64,000 nt of DNA from Sacculina carcini. Its lineage: Eukaryota > Arthropoda > Thecostraca > Sacculinidae. The stretch covers positions 6,103,281 through 6,167,280 of the forward strand of contig OU696594.1 of NCBI GenBank assembly GCA_916048095.2, written 5' to 3'. Made by a program: the position numbers and the translations under genes. This document shows, piece by piece, positions 53,062 to 63,856 of this stretch (within the stretch, counting starts at the first letter, position 1; each line of letters opens with the position of its first letter). The notes under the pieces are model-generated. The model searched no databases, was not told where the DNA came from, and was given only the letters and a program-made list of their open reading frames with translations.

Positions 53062-53150
53062 GTGTGTTTCAGTGTGTGTGTGTGTTTGATTTTAAGTGTG
53101 TGTGTGTATGTATGTGTGTGTTTTAGTGTTTTTGTGTGTGTTTACTTGTT
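52830..53150. repeat. GT-rich minisatellite, ~32-bp units
   Basis: Repeats of tgtttgattttgtgtgtg followed by ttttagtgtttctg or close variants, in the presumed CLASP 3' UTR. An AATAAA lies just after it (53156-53161) and could be the poly(A) signal. Confidence 0.8.
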
Positions 53151-53169
53151 TGATGAATAAATGATTTGA

Positions 53170-53316
53170 TAAAATGAATGATGTAATATTCCCAATGCGT
53201 CGTTACACTGTCAAATCTAGTGTTTCTCCTCAGCCCTGGTGGACCCCCGAATTACGCCGTCTTCATGCTAAGTCGAGAGACCGTGAACGCTGCTGGCGCC
53301 GGCTTCGGTCCGACTC
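53170..53316 (+). pseudogene. CR1-like LINE fragment (pre-RT region)
   Basis: It reads QPWWTPELRRLHAKSRDR then ERCWRRLRSD, the conserved PWW-x-x-EL segment between endonuclease and RT in CR1/jockey LINEs. It breaks off at an ATT-type tail belonging to the inserted repeat at 53316. The same LINE resumes at about 54712. Confidence 0.75.
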
Positions 53317-53535
53317 TATTATTATTATTATTATTATTAATTACAGGCAAATCCAGTAACATGGGAAGAGTGCAGGCACTATTACCACCCTAAGGTGGCC
53401 CCATGTACCCGAAGCGCCCAAAAGATTCAGAGAGAAAGAGAGTTCGAAGAGAAAAAAGTCTAGAAAGAGAGTTGGAAAGAAAATAATAAATAAATAACAA
53501 TAAATAATAAACCATCATCCGATAACAATCCATAA
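53316..53535 (-). repeat. ATT-tailed interspersed repeat, copy 2
   Basis: Reverse complement of 22853-23060 (ccaccctaaggtggccccat, gcgcccaaaagattcagaga), high similarity, tail (att)n at 53316-53341. Inserted into the CR1-like fragment. Confidence 0.75.
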
Positions 53536-53579
53536 TGTCACTACGCCCACGTTCCTCAATAAATAATAACAATCAACAA

Positions 53580-54010
53580 TAAATATGTGATTCAGTAAAT
53601 AACAGCCATCAATAAATAAGAATAAATATTAAGAAATAAGTAATAAATAACAATCAAGATCAATAAATATGATTCAATAAGAAACATCCAACAATAAATA
53701 TGAATACGATTCAATAAGTAACAACAACACAAATAAATATGATTCAATAAACAACAGCACCAATAAATATGATTCAATAAACAACAACAACAATAAATAT
53801 GATTCAATACACAGCAACAACAATAAATATGACTCAATAAGCAACAACAGCCAACACTGAGTAAAAGTATAATTCAATCAATAACAACAAGCAATAATAA
53901 ATAGTAATAAATAGAGAGTAAAATAAGAATAAATATAAGTAAATAGAAAATAAATAAAAATAAGCATGAATAAATAACAATAAATATGAGTAATTATTCA
54001 ATTAATAAGA
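53580..54010. repeat. AT-rich degenerate minisatellite
   Basis: Units of about 25-30 bp around aataaatatgattcaataa plus acaacaacaac, from about 53590 to 53900, then loose aataaata sequence. It is the extended 3' tail of the minus-strand LINE fragment at 54019-54695 or a satellite grown from it. Confidence 0.75.
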
Positions 54011-54018
54011 CTCAACAG

Positions 54019-54695
54019 TCAATTCCGCTCTTCCAGTAGCATTTCATTTACTTTGGCCTTGAATTTGTTCAAATTGTTCTGCGAGAAAGCCTCCTCCTTC
54101 AACGTGTTCCAAGTAGACACAGTGGCCGGAAGAAAGCAACGTTGGAATTGTTTTGTACGACAACGAATTGGAGCCATGCACTGGGAATGCTGTTTGGATG
54201 TAAACCGTGTGCTTCTTGCTGCCACGAAATCATCAGGAATTGACTTGCTCATCGGATGATGGTCGTTGTGCTTGATCCTGTACAGCATGCACACGCTGCT
54301 GACCTTTCGACGATGGCAAAGATCACCAAGAAACAAGTCACCACAGAGGAACTTGCAAGTTCTAACAACTCTGTTGATGAGATTGAGGTGACAATCCGCA
54401 GCAGAAGACCACACGGGGGCGCAGTACTCCAGAATTGGCAAAATGAAACAGCGAAAACAACTTTTTGAGATTGTGCTGCTACCGAACAACCGATATGCCT
54501 TTCTTATAATTCCCAGTTTCCGCGATGCCGAACAAAGTAGCTTCCGAATGTGACTCTCAAACGTCAGCTTTGAGTCTACATGTACTCCCAATATTTTGAG
54601 CTCATCACACACGCTGAGTTGGGCGTCATTTATGAGGATAGCTCCATGTGAAGGCTGAACGGTACGTGACCTGCTCCATTCCAGCTTCGACTTTT
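54019..54695 (-). pseudogene. LINE RT C-terminal fragment, 5'-truncated
   Basis: The frame reads LKILGVHVDSKLTFESHI, ILPILEYCAPVWSSAADC and STWNTLKEEAFSQNNLNK, the thumb and C-terminal region of a jockey-superfamily RT. About 200 codons are open, with a stop 20 bp before the AT-rich tail. Catalytic boxes are missing through 5' truncation. Confidence 0.8.
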
Positions 54696-54711
54696 TCTTT
54701 ATATTTTTCCT

Positions 54712-55000
54712 AGAAAATTGCCAAAGCCAAGGCTAAATTACCACCCTCCTCTTTACCACTGTCTTTCCCTTCCTCTGACTGCTCTTTGTCATCTTTCTCC
54801 CCCATCTCCCCAGCCGCCACTGCCAAATATCTGAAAAAATTGCAAAAGTCCAGATGTCCTTCGGATGCAATAAATTTTCGTGCACTTTTTGACTCTATTC
54901 TACTCCTTGCCCCTTTTCTTACACATTTGGTAAAGTCCTCTTTTCTCCACGGGACTTTTCTGGCCTCCAAGCATGCCAACCAAGTAACACAAAATACCTT
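54712..55000 (+). pseudogene. CR1-like LINE fragment (RT N-terminal region)
   Basis: It contains YLKKLQKSRCPSDAINFRALFD, whose C-terminal half parallels KLKMSRCSLDPINFSALSD in copies A and B, then LLLAPFLTHLVKSSFLHGTF. A plus-strand continuation of 53170-53316, separated by the later insertions. Confidence 0.72.
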
Positions 55001-55009
55001 TACCACACT

Positions 55010-57070
55010 TGAAGACTAAGGTATATATTATATATCTTGAAGAATTAGCTCCGATAGATTGAAAGCTTACTTTTGACACATCAATTATTATTTATGTTGC
55101 TTCGTATTAATGTTTATAGGCTCCGATAGTTTTCTACCGCGAACTTCATGTCTTATTCCTCTATATTCACAGGATACAATGCATAGAATGTGTGTTGGCT
55201 CATGCATAAAGACATACACCAACCATTGACACACGCACATACACACATTGACATATGACACACTGTATATATGTGTATGTGTGTGTGTGAGTGTGTTTGA
55301 TGTGTACATTCGCACAATGAGAAAGCATAGAACGTACACAATTGAAAATCACTACACAAACTGCACAGTTAAAAATCAGCCGCGCCGGGATTCGAACCGT
55401 CGACAGCCACAACAACACTTTCTCATGCCAGTGGCTCACTTCATCAACGACACATTGCAGTACACACACACACACATGCACATAGACAGACAGCATTGTC
55501 AACAACATGATAACATACACATACTCACTGTCTGTTCAATACACACACGCATACATACACTTGTGTGATACATGATACGCCTTGTTAGCGTATTAGAGCA
55601 CGCGTCAATCTCTGAATGAACCTCCCCCACTAGGAGCAAATAAAAGCGACTAGATGATACAATTCTCTCTCTCTCTCTGTTACTTCATTCAACACATACA
55701 CACACACACATACATACATACATACAGACAGACAGACACACAATTAAAGCTAGATAACTTGAGACGTGACAGACGCGCATACATACACGATACAACACTG
55801 TATCAATGAGAAACATGATTTAAAAGCATACACACACATACACACATGTATACAGGACGTATGCAGAATACACATACGCAAGTATGCATGTTCATACACG
55901 TATGTATATATATATAGATTTGTACATTGGTGATTTTACAAACACATGCACAAACATTTGCACACACACACACATACACATACACATGGACATGAATACT
56001 TTAAGATGAAGCGAACGCTTGTCATATTCATAAACAATCCCTATCTCTCAAACAGTATCACAAACAAACACTGACACAATGACACACATACACACATACA
56101 TACACAATGTATAATGCTTGGCGTTGTTTTGTTGCACAGGGCAGTGGGGATGAAGTGGGGGAGGATAGAGGGGGGGGGGATTTAACGTTTGAAAGAACGT
56201 TGTTGTAATGTCAAGGGCAAAATGATAAGAGCGCAGTAAATTAAATGACTTAAGAAGGAAGAAACAATAACAATATATGTGTTTGTGTGTATATGTGTAA
56301 GTTTGTGTTAAACTATGTATTTTTGTTTATGTGTATGTGTCTGTGTTCAAGTAGGTATATGTTTATGTGTTTGTGTAGGTATGCATCAGTGAATGTATAT
56401 ATTTTATGTATATGTGGCCGTGTTCAATTATGTATTTATATATGTTTATACGTATGTATGTCTGCATATATTTATGCTTGTATGTGTGTATGTATATTTG
56501 TGTTTGTATGATTATATGTATATTTGTGTGTGTGTGTGTGTGTGTGTATTTGTGTTTGTATTTTTATATATATATTTGTGTGTGTGTGTGTGTGTGTGTA
56601 TTTGTGTTTGTATGATTATATGTATGTTTGTATGTGTGCGTGTGTGTATATGTGTGTGTTTGTGAGTCTGTGAGCGTTTTTTAGACCTTCAGTTTAAATA
56701 TAAATGTCTGAGTAATGAAATATTTGAAAGTTTGTGAAGAAAAATGATGAAGAAGAATGGATAGAAGAATGGATGAGTGAGAAGAGGGAATAATGAGATA
56801 ATACAATGATAAGATGAAATGGCACACTTGATCACATGATAATAAACGCTTCACAATTTTCCTTATAAAGTCGCACAAACATAAAAGAAAAAAACAAAGA
56901 CAATATAAAACAGCAAATATATAAAAAGCAAAAGCGCAAAATATTTGGCAAGAAAAACAAAGCTGGAAGATGCACGAGAATTGTGTTTGTGTGTTTTGTT
57001 GTGTTGACTTGGTTTCAAAGACGTTTGTCGAAGATATAAAAACAGAGAGAGAGCGATGAGACAGCGATCA
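55010..57070. other. Intergenic region between convergent CLASP and ZMIZ
   Basis: About 2 kb without a supported gene. It has CA/GT-rich tracts (55440-55560, 55690-55740, 56280-56670) and a tRNA-like B box (ggttcgaatcc on the minus strand near 55386-55396) that may mark an old SINE. Weak cys/val-rich frames are simple-sequence artefacts. Confidence 0.6.
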
Positions 57071-57074
57071 GAGC

Positions 57075-57317
57075 TTATTCAAACAAACTGAGAATTTCCT
57101 CGGCCACTGATGAGGTCCCGGGGCCCGCCGGGGGACCGCTGCTACCACTGCTGGCAGGCCCACTGCCCGGGGGCGTTATCAGGTCATCAGGGGGTGCCAG
57201 CTGGTGGGGAGGGGGCTGAGAGTCGAGGGGGTGTAAGGAGGAGGAAGTGGTTGATGACGAAGGCTGGTCGAGAAATGACAACAACTCCATGGGATCAACA
57301 GCACTGTCGCTGTACAA
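57075..57317 (-). CDS. ZMIZ: ZMIZ last exon
   Basis: 243 bp, starting LYSDSAVDPMELLSFLDQ after a tgtatgtggcag acceptor, through a Ser/Pro/Gly-rich stretch, ending VAEEILSLFE and TAA. Vertebrate ZMIZ1/2 end with an acidic NPDELLSYLDPP motif and DDLLSLFE, which form the transactivation tail; both are present here. Phase 0 start fits the exon at 57676-57884. A frameshifted antisense-overlapping duplicate lies at 21163-21230. Confidence 0.85.
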   Translation of the reverse strand: MYSDSAVDPMELLSFLDQPSSSTTSSSLHPLDSQPPPHQLAPPDDLITPPGSGPASSGSSGPPAGPGTSSVAEEILSLFE

Positions 57318-57330
57318 CTGCCACATACAA

Positions 57331-57335
57331 ACACA

Positions 57336-57388
<53 letters not shown>
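57331..57388. repeat. (CA)n microsatellite
   Basis: About 50 bp of CA next to the acceptor of the last ZMIZ exon. Another CA run of about 65 bp lies at 58436-58501. Confidence 0.95.
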
Positions 57389-57390
<2 letters not shown>

Positions 57391-57675
57391 CATGTCCGTC
57401 AAAGAGCCATGCTCGATGTACATTTTGCCATGTTACTGCTTCTACTGATGTGTATATTGGTAACACACAAACACAGACACATGAATATAAATACACACAT
57501 ACACAAAACAACAATGGAGATGGAGCGAGAAGGAAGAGGAGAATGGAAATTAAAAACAAAACGAAGCAAAGAAGAGCACGTAAAGAGAAAAAGACGAGGA
57601 AGAGAGAGAAAATGAAAGATGAATCAGAGAGATGGTGACGATTGATGAAGAAGAGAGGGAGAATACAGCACTTAC

Positions 57676-57884
57676 ATCGAGCACATCAGGTCCAGTGTCC
57701 TGAACGTCAGAATCACAGATGCCGACCAGATCCGACGTGTCCAGATTCAGTTGACCGCTAAGTTCTGGCAGTTGGCCGGTCAGTCTAGCTGTGTGCTGAC
57801 TGTGTTGTAAGTTGGCTATTACGCCGTCCAGAGGGCTCTCGTCTAGCTGCAAAACTGTCTGTGTGGGCGCCAACGAACCACCTC
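57676..57884 (-). CDS. ZMIZ: ZMIZ exon, acidic linker
   Basis: 209 bp between a gtgtggttag acceptor and a gtaagt donor. It reads GGSLAPTQTVLQLDESPL then LPELSGQLNLDTSDLVGI and DSDVQDTGPDVLD. It needs one base from the upstream exon (which ends in G) and ends on a codon boundary. The acidic PELSGQLNLDTSDL resembles the low-complexity activation region of ZMIZ. The copy at 22253-22461 has the same length. Confidence 0.75.
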
Positions 57885-58301
57885 CTAACCACACACAAAC
57901 AAACACACAAACACCGATATACACAAACACGGACTGAAAAACAAACACACAAACAAACACACAAACAAACACACAAACATGTATATACACAAACACGTAC
58001 TGAAAAATATACACACACACAAACATATACATACACAAACACCCACTTACACTTACATCTATATACATACACAAACACCCACTTACACTTACATCTATAT
58101 ACATACACATACACAAACACAAACACAGATATACATACACAAGCACAAACACACACACACACAGATATACATACACAAACACACGCTTACATTCATACAC
58201 ACACACACACAAATTAAACACATACATACAGATAGGTAACGTGAAGTATCATATAAAAAGTTGTGATAAGAAGACTTAATTAATCAGAAAACATCACCCA
58301 C

Positions 58302-58428
58302 CTGTGCCACAGTTTCCCGGAGTGAGTGGGGTGTGGGGTGCGTGTGAGTTACCCGCCGCCAGCTGGGGTACAGGTGGGGCGGTGACAGCAGAACTCATCA
58401 CAGACCGACCACATGTCATACCACCCAT
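58302..58428 (-). CDS. ZMIZ: ZMIZ exon, Pro/Thr-rich
   Basis: 127 bp with consensus acceptor (tatgatag) and donor (gtgggt). It encodes MGGMTCGRSVMSSAVTAP then PVPQLAAGNSHAPHPTPL. Phase 0 to phase 1. Low complexity, so identity depends on neighbours and phase. Duplicated at 23084-23210. Confidence 0.65.
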
Positions 58429-58432
58429 CTAT

Positions 58433-58504
<72 letters not shown>

Positions 58505-58612
58505 TAGAGACGCATACACATATTCACACTTCATTCAAGAACAAAATATTGTAAATGATGCATTGTTTGTATGTGTATATGTATGTTTATGTGTGTGTAT
58601 GTGTGTATGTAC

Positions 58613-58893
58613 CGTCTCCTGCATGCTCTTCTCCATGGCGGCGAGAGGATGCAGAGCAGAGGAGCCGACATTCGAGGCAGAGGGTGTGAGTGGGAGAGAG
58701 GATGTGTTGATGATGTTGTTAGTGGCAGATGCATGGAGAGGTGTGTTCTTCAGGTCGGTCTGTGCAACACTGACATGACTGGCTGTCGTGGACTCTGCCG
58801 AGGCGACACTAGCGCCACCAACGGCTGACAGAGGAGTTAAGGGCGCAGAATGATGTGAAGCATTACCTGGCATCAGCGAGCCATTGTTTATAC
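58613..58893 (-). CDS. ZMIZ: ZMIZ exon, Ser/Ala/Thr-rich
   Basis: 281 bp; acceptor gtactggcag, donor gtacat. It reads INNGSLMPGNASHHSAPL, then SAVGGASVASAESTTASH, and ends LHPLAAMEKSMQET. Two bases complete the codon left by the upstream exon; it ends phase 0. The AAMEKSMQET end recalls the MAALEKPLSHPMQET segment of vertebrate ZMIZ1. Duplicated at 23351-23631 with identical length. Confidence 0.75.
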
Positions 58894-59329
58894 CTGCCAG
58901 TACATAATCAATCAATTTAGCAACCAATCAACTAATTAATCCATTAATTCAGCAACCAATCAATCAGTCAATTATTCAATCAATCGATTAATATTACAAT
59001 TAATTAAACATTTGAATAAATAAACCAATTAATCAATTAATTTATAAATACACCAATTAATTTGCCAAACAGTCGATACACATATACAATTAATCAATTA
59101 ATCCATAAATAAACCAATCAATCGATAACTCACCCAATTAATCAATCAATCAATCGATAAATAAGCCAATTAATTAATTAATCAATTCATTGATTAATAA
59201 ATCAATTAATCAATCATTAAATCAATCAATCGATGGATTATTTATTTGAAATATAAATTATATTTCAAATAAATGATATTTAAATGACAATGTATTTAAA
59301 TATATAAAATATACCAACATTATGTGTGT

Positions 59330-60238
59330 ATGTCAGTGTGTTAGTGTATCAGTGTGTCAGTGTATCAGTGTGTCAGTGTATCAATGTGTCAGTGTATCAG
59401 TGTGTCAGTGTATCAGTGTGTCAGTGTATCAATGTGTCAGTGTGTCAGTTTCAGTGTATCAGTGTGTCAGTGTATCAATGTGTCAGTGTGTCAGTTTCAG
59501 TGTATCAGTGTGTCAGTGTGTTAGTGTATCAGTATGTCATTGTGTCAGTGTGTCAGTGTATCAGTGTGTCAGTGTATCAGTGTGTCAGTGTATCAGTGTG
59601 TCAGTGTGTCAGTGTGTCCGTGTATCAGTGTGTCAGTGTGTCAGTGTATCAGTGTGTCAGTGTATAAGTGTGTCAACGTGTCAGTGTGTCAGTGTGTTAG
59701 TGTATCAGTGTGTTAGTGTATCAGTGTATCAGTGTATCAGTGTGTCAGTGTGTCAGTGTGTCAGTGTGTTAGTGTATCAGTGTGTTAGTGTATCAGTGTG
59801 TTAGTGTATCAGTGTATCAGTGTGTTAGTGTGTCAGTGTATCAGTGTGTTAATGTATCAGTGTGTCAGTGTGTCAGTGTGTCAGTGTGTTAGTGTATCAG
59901 TGTGTTAATGTATCAGTGTGTCAGTGTGTCAGTGTGTCAGTGTGTCAGTGTGTCAGTGTGTTAGTGTATCAGTGTGTTAGTGTATCAGTGTGTTAGTGTA
60001 TCAGTGTGTTAGTGTATCAGTGTATCAGTGTATCAGTGTATCAGTGTGTCAGTGTATCAGTGTATCAGTGTGTCAGTGTGTCAGTGTGTGTATCAGTGTG
60101 TCAGTGTATCAGTGTGTATCAGTGTGTCAGTGTATCAGTGTGTCAGTGTGTCATTGTATCATTGTATCAGTGAATCATTGTATCAGTGTGTCAGTGTGTC
60201 AGTGTATCAGTGTGTCAGTGTGTCAGTGTGTCAGTGTG
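59330..60238. repeat. TGTCAGTG/TATCAGTG satellite
   Basis: About 900 bp of 8-bp units alternating tgtcagtg, tatcagtg and ttagtgta, inside a ZMIZ intron. The duplicate at 24116-24355 is about 240 bp. Confidence 0.95.
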
Positions 60239-60249
60239 TGTTTACTGAC

Positions 60250-60442
60250 TGTTCATATCGGGAGGACAGTAGGGAGAGACACTCTGCATATTATCCCAGG
60301 TGGCCATTGAAGGCAGGGTCATTGAACCAGGACTGGAGGCTTTCATTCTCTGTTGTTGTTGTTGTTGTTGATGTTGTTGATGTTGTTTGTTGTTGCTATT
60401 CACGCCTGTGCTCGCTTCAGTAACACTCACCTCGTCCTCAAC
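60250..60442 (-). CDS. ZMIZ: ZMIZ exon with polyglutamine
   Basis: After a gtgtgttag acceptor: VEDEVSVTEASTGVNSNN, a His/Gln run (CAA/CAG), then [18 protein letters not shown] and SPYCPPDM. I end it at a gtcagt donor (one codon base left) because the alternative gtaaac 4 bp later breaks the frame of the next exon. The polyglutamine is four residues shorter than in the duplicate (24366-24570). Confidence 0.72.
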
Positions 60443-60539
60443 CTAACACACACACACACAAGCATATAGATTAAGAAGCTAGTAAGAGAAACGTTTTTCA
60501 AATGCATAAAATTGTCAGCATATTCAGGATAATAAAAAC

Positions 60540-60905
60540 CTCTCATATCATCGCCACGAAAGTAATGACCCAACTACAACCCGTCAAGTATTATATAGCA
60601 TTCGCCAAGTTGTCAAAAGGATGCTCAAGTGACAGCTGCTACACGGGAAGAAGTCGAAGCTTATGAACACACACAGGTGTGTCCCGTGCAGCTCGCTGCC
60701 ACCACAGAACCAACCCTCTCCACGCTATGACGCCACAAGAACGGAGGACGTATTAGAGAGGACCACCTCCCCAGAATACATGACACAACACATGACTGAT
60801 ATCTGGTACCATTATTTACTGCTGGGTGGACAGGGACTGTGGGATTATAGAATTTGCCCAATTAAATTCTGCTCCGCCGCGATTTGAACCACGGACCTCC
60901 CGCTT
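60540..60905 (-). repeat. tRNA-headed SINE, second copy
   Basis: Duplicate of 24640-25062, including the ggttcaaatcg B-box region, but the tRNA head is cut after gcgggagg and replaced by aacctg sequence. Copied as part of the ZMIZ segmental duplication. Confidence 0.65.
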
Positions 60906-61186
60906 GTGAGGCAGGTTCCTAGGGGTGCAAGCCTGGTTCCTGTACATTTTAAAAACAAATTAATGTTTAACCGATGCATTATATATTTCCTGAAAAACGT
61001 ATACGTAATTAAAAAACGTAATAAAAACGTTTTGTTATAACATCGGATATATTTTTACATTTTCGTATACAACTATCAAGAATGCAGAAGGGGGTGTGAG
61101 AAGTGACTGCTGATTTTAAAGCGGTACGAACATTGACAAAGCTCAAGAGCCACTGAATCACTGACTATTTCTCCGTGTCATGATTG

Positions 61187-61556
61187 TGTGGTTAGAGGTT
61201 TTCGTTGTGCGTGTGGGCTTATGCTTCTTGTGTTTGCTGGCGTGGTGCTTTGCGCATTGTGTATGTATGTTTGTGTGCGAGTGTGTGTGCATGTGCATGT
61301 ATTGCAGCGAGGAGTGTGCAAGATTGCAAGTGTCGAGTGTCGTGGTGGCGTTGGTTTCCTCTGCATGTGTATGTGAGTGTGTGTGCGTGTATGCAATGGT
61401 GTCCTTGTATTGTCCTCTGAGTTCGTGGAGGGAGTCGTGTTCGGGCGTGCTCGCTGTGCGGTGTGGTCTTGTAGGCGCGCGTGGGACATCGCTGTCCCAC
61501 GCGCGCCTGTCTTTAAATACATATTTCTGAGCCGCAGTGGAAGCTCTCGTGTTACA
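61187..61556 (-). repeat. Solo LTR, independent copy
   Basis: 370 bp, reverse orientation to 31027-31718, flanked by the 5-bp duplication GATTG (61182-61186 and 61557-61561). It contains the same palindrome (61473-61508) with one mismatch near the centre. It lacks the ~330-bp middle segment of the other copies. It sits directly upstream of a LINE 3' end. Confidence 0.82.
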
Positions 61557-61561
61557 GATTG

Positions 61562-61888
61562 TTTCAATTCTCCTCACCGTCTTGAGCACAGTTACTGCTT
61601 CCTTTCCTTCCTTGCTGCTTTCTTGTTTTCTATTGTGAATGTTCTCTGTAATAATTCTCTGTCGATTTTATTGTTTGAACATACCACTTGATTTCTGGAT
61701 CTGTGCTATTTGTGCTTGTGCTTGCTATTTACTCATTTTGGTTTGTTTTGTGACTTCACGCTCTTTTATCTGCTTATTTCTCCCTTATTCTTAATAATTG
61801 TCGTTTTACCACAATTGATGTTTTCCGTTTTTCGCGCTTGTGTTTTACCGGCGCTATAGCAAATACACGTTGTTGTTGTTAATGTTGT
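61562..61888 (+). mobile_element. CR1-like LINE 3' end
   Basis: A T/C-rich 3' UTR-like stretch ending ccggcgctatagcaaatacacg and a gttgttgttgtt tail, the same terminal structure as LINE copies A and B. No coding sequence left; split from its upstream part by the solo LTR. Confidence 0.65.
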
Positions 61889-61919
61889 GGCCTATCTTGT
61901 ATTAGCCGTCTATTCTCAC

Positions 61920-62088
61920 CTTGACCCCGTTACTGGCAGCTGAAGATCCGGTAATATTGTTGCTATTCGATGCTCTCCAATTGGCCGACGAATCAACGGT
62001 GACCTCATCAACATCACGACCTTGAACCGAGTTCAAGATGCCCCAGATGTACTGGTCCACCTCGAGGCCTTCCAACGGTGCCGGCTTG
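61920..62088 (-). CDS. ZMIZ: ZMIZ exon after the SP-RING
   Basis: Its first C completes the Asn codon left by the SP-RING exon, giving CPVC-N-K at the junction, as in vertebrate ZMIZ1/2. It then reads PAPLEGLEVDQYIWGILN, SVQGRDVDEVTVDSSANW and RASNSNNITG. LEGLEVDQYMWGILNAIQ is a ZMIZ hallmark downstream of the zinc finger that PIAS proteins lack. It ends phase 0 at gtgaga. Confidence 0.93.
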
Positions 62089-62446
62089 CTGCTCACACAC
62101 ACACACACACACGCACATACAAATACAAATACTAACACACACACACATACAAACAAATACAAACACACAAACACACAAACACAGTCAGCGTAATCGATAT
62201 TGATCCATAAGACAGCAGAAGTTTAGAAACAAAATGAAATGAAATGAAGCAAGAAAATAAACAAAATAGAAAAAAAGTATTAATCATTCAATTAACATTG
62301 CAATAATGATACAATTTAGTGAAGAATTTCAACTACAGAAAGTTTCATTAGAATTTCACTAATAAAAGCACCCAAAATAGAATAGCACGAGAATAAAACA
62401 TGAAAATTACGATGAGCTCGAAGAAAGAGGTGAATGCAGAAAATTA

Positions 62447-62632
62447 TTATTATTATTATTAATTACACAGATAAATACAGTATCATGAGGGAAGAGTGAA
62501 AGTGCATTATTACCATCCTGTACGATGTCCTCATCTGTACCCTGGAAGCTAACCTAATGATGTAGAGAGAAAGAGTGTTCGAAAACAAAATAAAAAATAA
62601 AAATAAACAATTAATCCGATAACACTGCATAA
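62447..62632 (-). repeat. ATT-tailed interspersed repeat, diverged copy 3
   Basis: (att)n at 62447-62460, then aattacacagataaatacag and a decayed body (gaagagtg, attaccatcctg, gagagaaagagtgttcga) parallel to 53316-53535. Clearly older than the other two copies. Confidence 0.6.
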
Positions 62633-62708
62633 TGTATCAGTAAATGGATAAAGATAGAAAGTGGTAGAGAGGACGGAGAGAGAGAGAGAGAGTATGAGGG
62701 CAGCTCAC

Positions 62709-62851
62709 TTGCACACAGGACACCTCCAAGCCCCTCTCTCACAGTTGAGTTGCAAGTACGACTGCAGATCAAAACACTGAATATGTCTGCATTCGTGACC
62801 GCGGGCAGGAAGTGTCATTTGCTTGTAAGTGATTGAGCACCGCAGCGACAT
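62709..62851 (-). CDS. ZMIZ: ZMIZ SP-RING (MIZ) zinc-finger exon
   Basis: It encodes [36 protein letters not shown] and [11 protein letters not shown]. Zinc ligands C-x-H-x-C and C-x2-C with the intervening CFDL-x-SYLQLN are diagnostic for SP-RING SUMO E3 ligases; [27 protein letters not shown] is specific to the ZMIZ/tonalli branch. This module recruits UBC9-SUMO in the nucleus. Acceptor tcgtccag, donor gtgagc, ending two bases into a codon. Confidence 0.95.
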
Positions 62852-63604
62852 CTGGACGACAACACGCGTAAACAATTGTCACAACAACGCTTATTTATTG
62901 CAAACAGGATGTCAGGAAACAGACCAAGTTTAAATACAGTCTAACATCGATATAAGCCCGAATCTCTTCAAGGTTTCTATTCAAAAATATAAAAATAGAA
63001 AACATAATATATCATTGGTGTAAATAGTTATATTTATTTGTCTTTATTTCACTAGGAAACACGTGAATTATGTATTATCTTATAATAATAATAATAAATA
63101 ATAATAATAATATCTATATAATAATAATAATAAACAGTATAATCGGCGCAATCAACAGATACAACAACGTGGTGGAATTTTGTGCACCCCAACTAGCACC
63201 TTATATCGCCATGTTTCATTGTATATCTGAGGCAGAAAACTTCTAGGTAGAAATTCAACAAGATACTAATTCAACACCATCCTCATGAAATAATTGTGAA
63301 TAGACAAACTCAATTATTATTTCCTGATAGATATTGTCAATTTTCTAACAGTAATTATCAAATTGAGCCATTTAAAAGTTTTTCACCTGTTTCTTGTATA
63401 AAATTGCTATTCTATTCTGTGTTGTATATTGTATTTTTAGTAAGGGATATAAGCCTCATTTATAAGACCTTTACAGACACATGACAGAATCTTGTTTATT
63501 TTTATGATGTTTTAATCAGTGGCAAAACAAAAGCACATCCGCCAAAAAATCAAAACATTTTCTACCATTTGCGTGATATAAATAATTTACATTTGAGTGT
63601 TCAC

Positions 63605-63856
63605 CTTGATTGCCGTTTGTTCGACTCCATCACTATCTGATGTCGCCGCCGCCGCGCCACAATTGCCCGCAACAGCAGTATTTGTCGCAGATGCGCCGTT
63701 AATGCCGCCGTTCTTGCTATTATTGTTGTGATTGTTGAAATTGCGCTTGATCTTGGAGACGCAGTGTTCGGCAGGCAGTAGGCGTTTACGTAGCAGACCC
63801 TGTAGAACACTGCGAACACTGGGACGATGAACCAACTGCAGTACGAATAAGTGAGA
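63605..63856 (-). CDS. ZMIZ: ZMIZ exon upstream of the SP-RING
   Basis: 84 whole codons after a tttttggcag acceptor: [40 protein letters not shown], then an Asn/Ala-rich insert, and DGVEQTAIK before gtgaac. The PAEHC-x-x-KIKRNF and [10 protein letters not shown] blocks match ZMIZ1/2 just N-terminal to the SP-RING. Upstream exons are beyond the right end of the window. Confidence 0.93.

Noticed and set aside
53592..53877. Cysteine-rich small proteins on the minus strand
   Set aside because: Read-through of an aataaatatgattcaa minisatellite.
55383..55450. tRNA gene on the minus strand
   Set aside because: A good B box only; T stem and acceptor do not pair. More likely a SINE remnant.
56287..56665. 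Val/Cys/Tyr-rich proteins in the CLASP-ZMIZ gap
   Set aside because: GT/TAT simple sequence; no splice or domain support.
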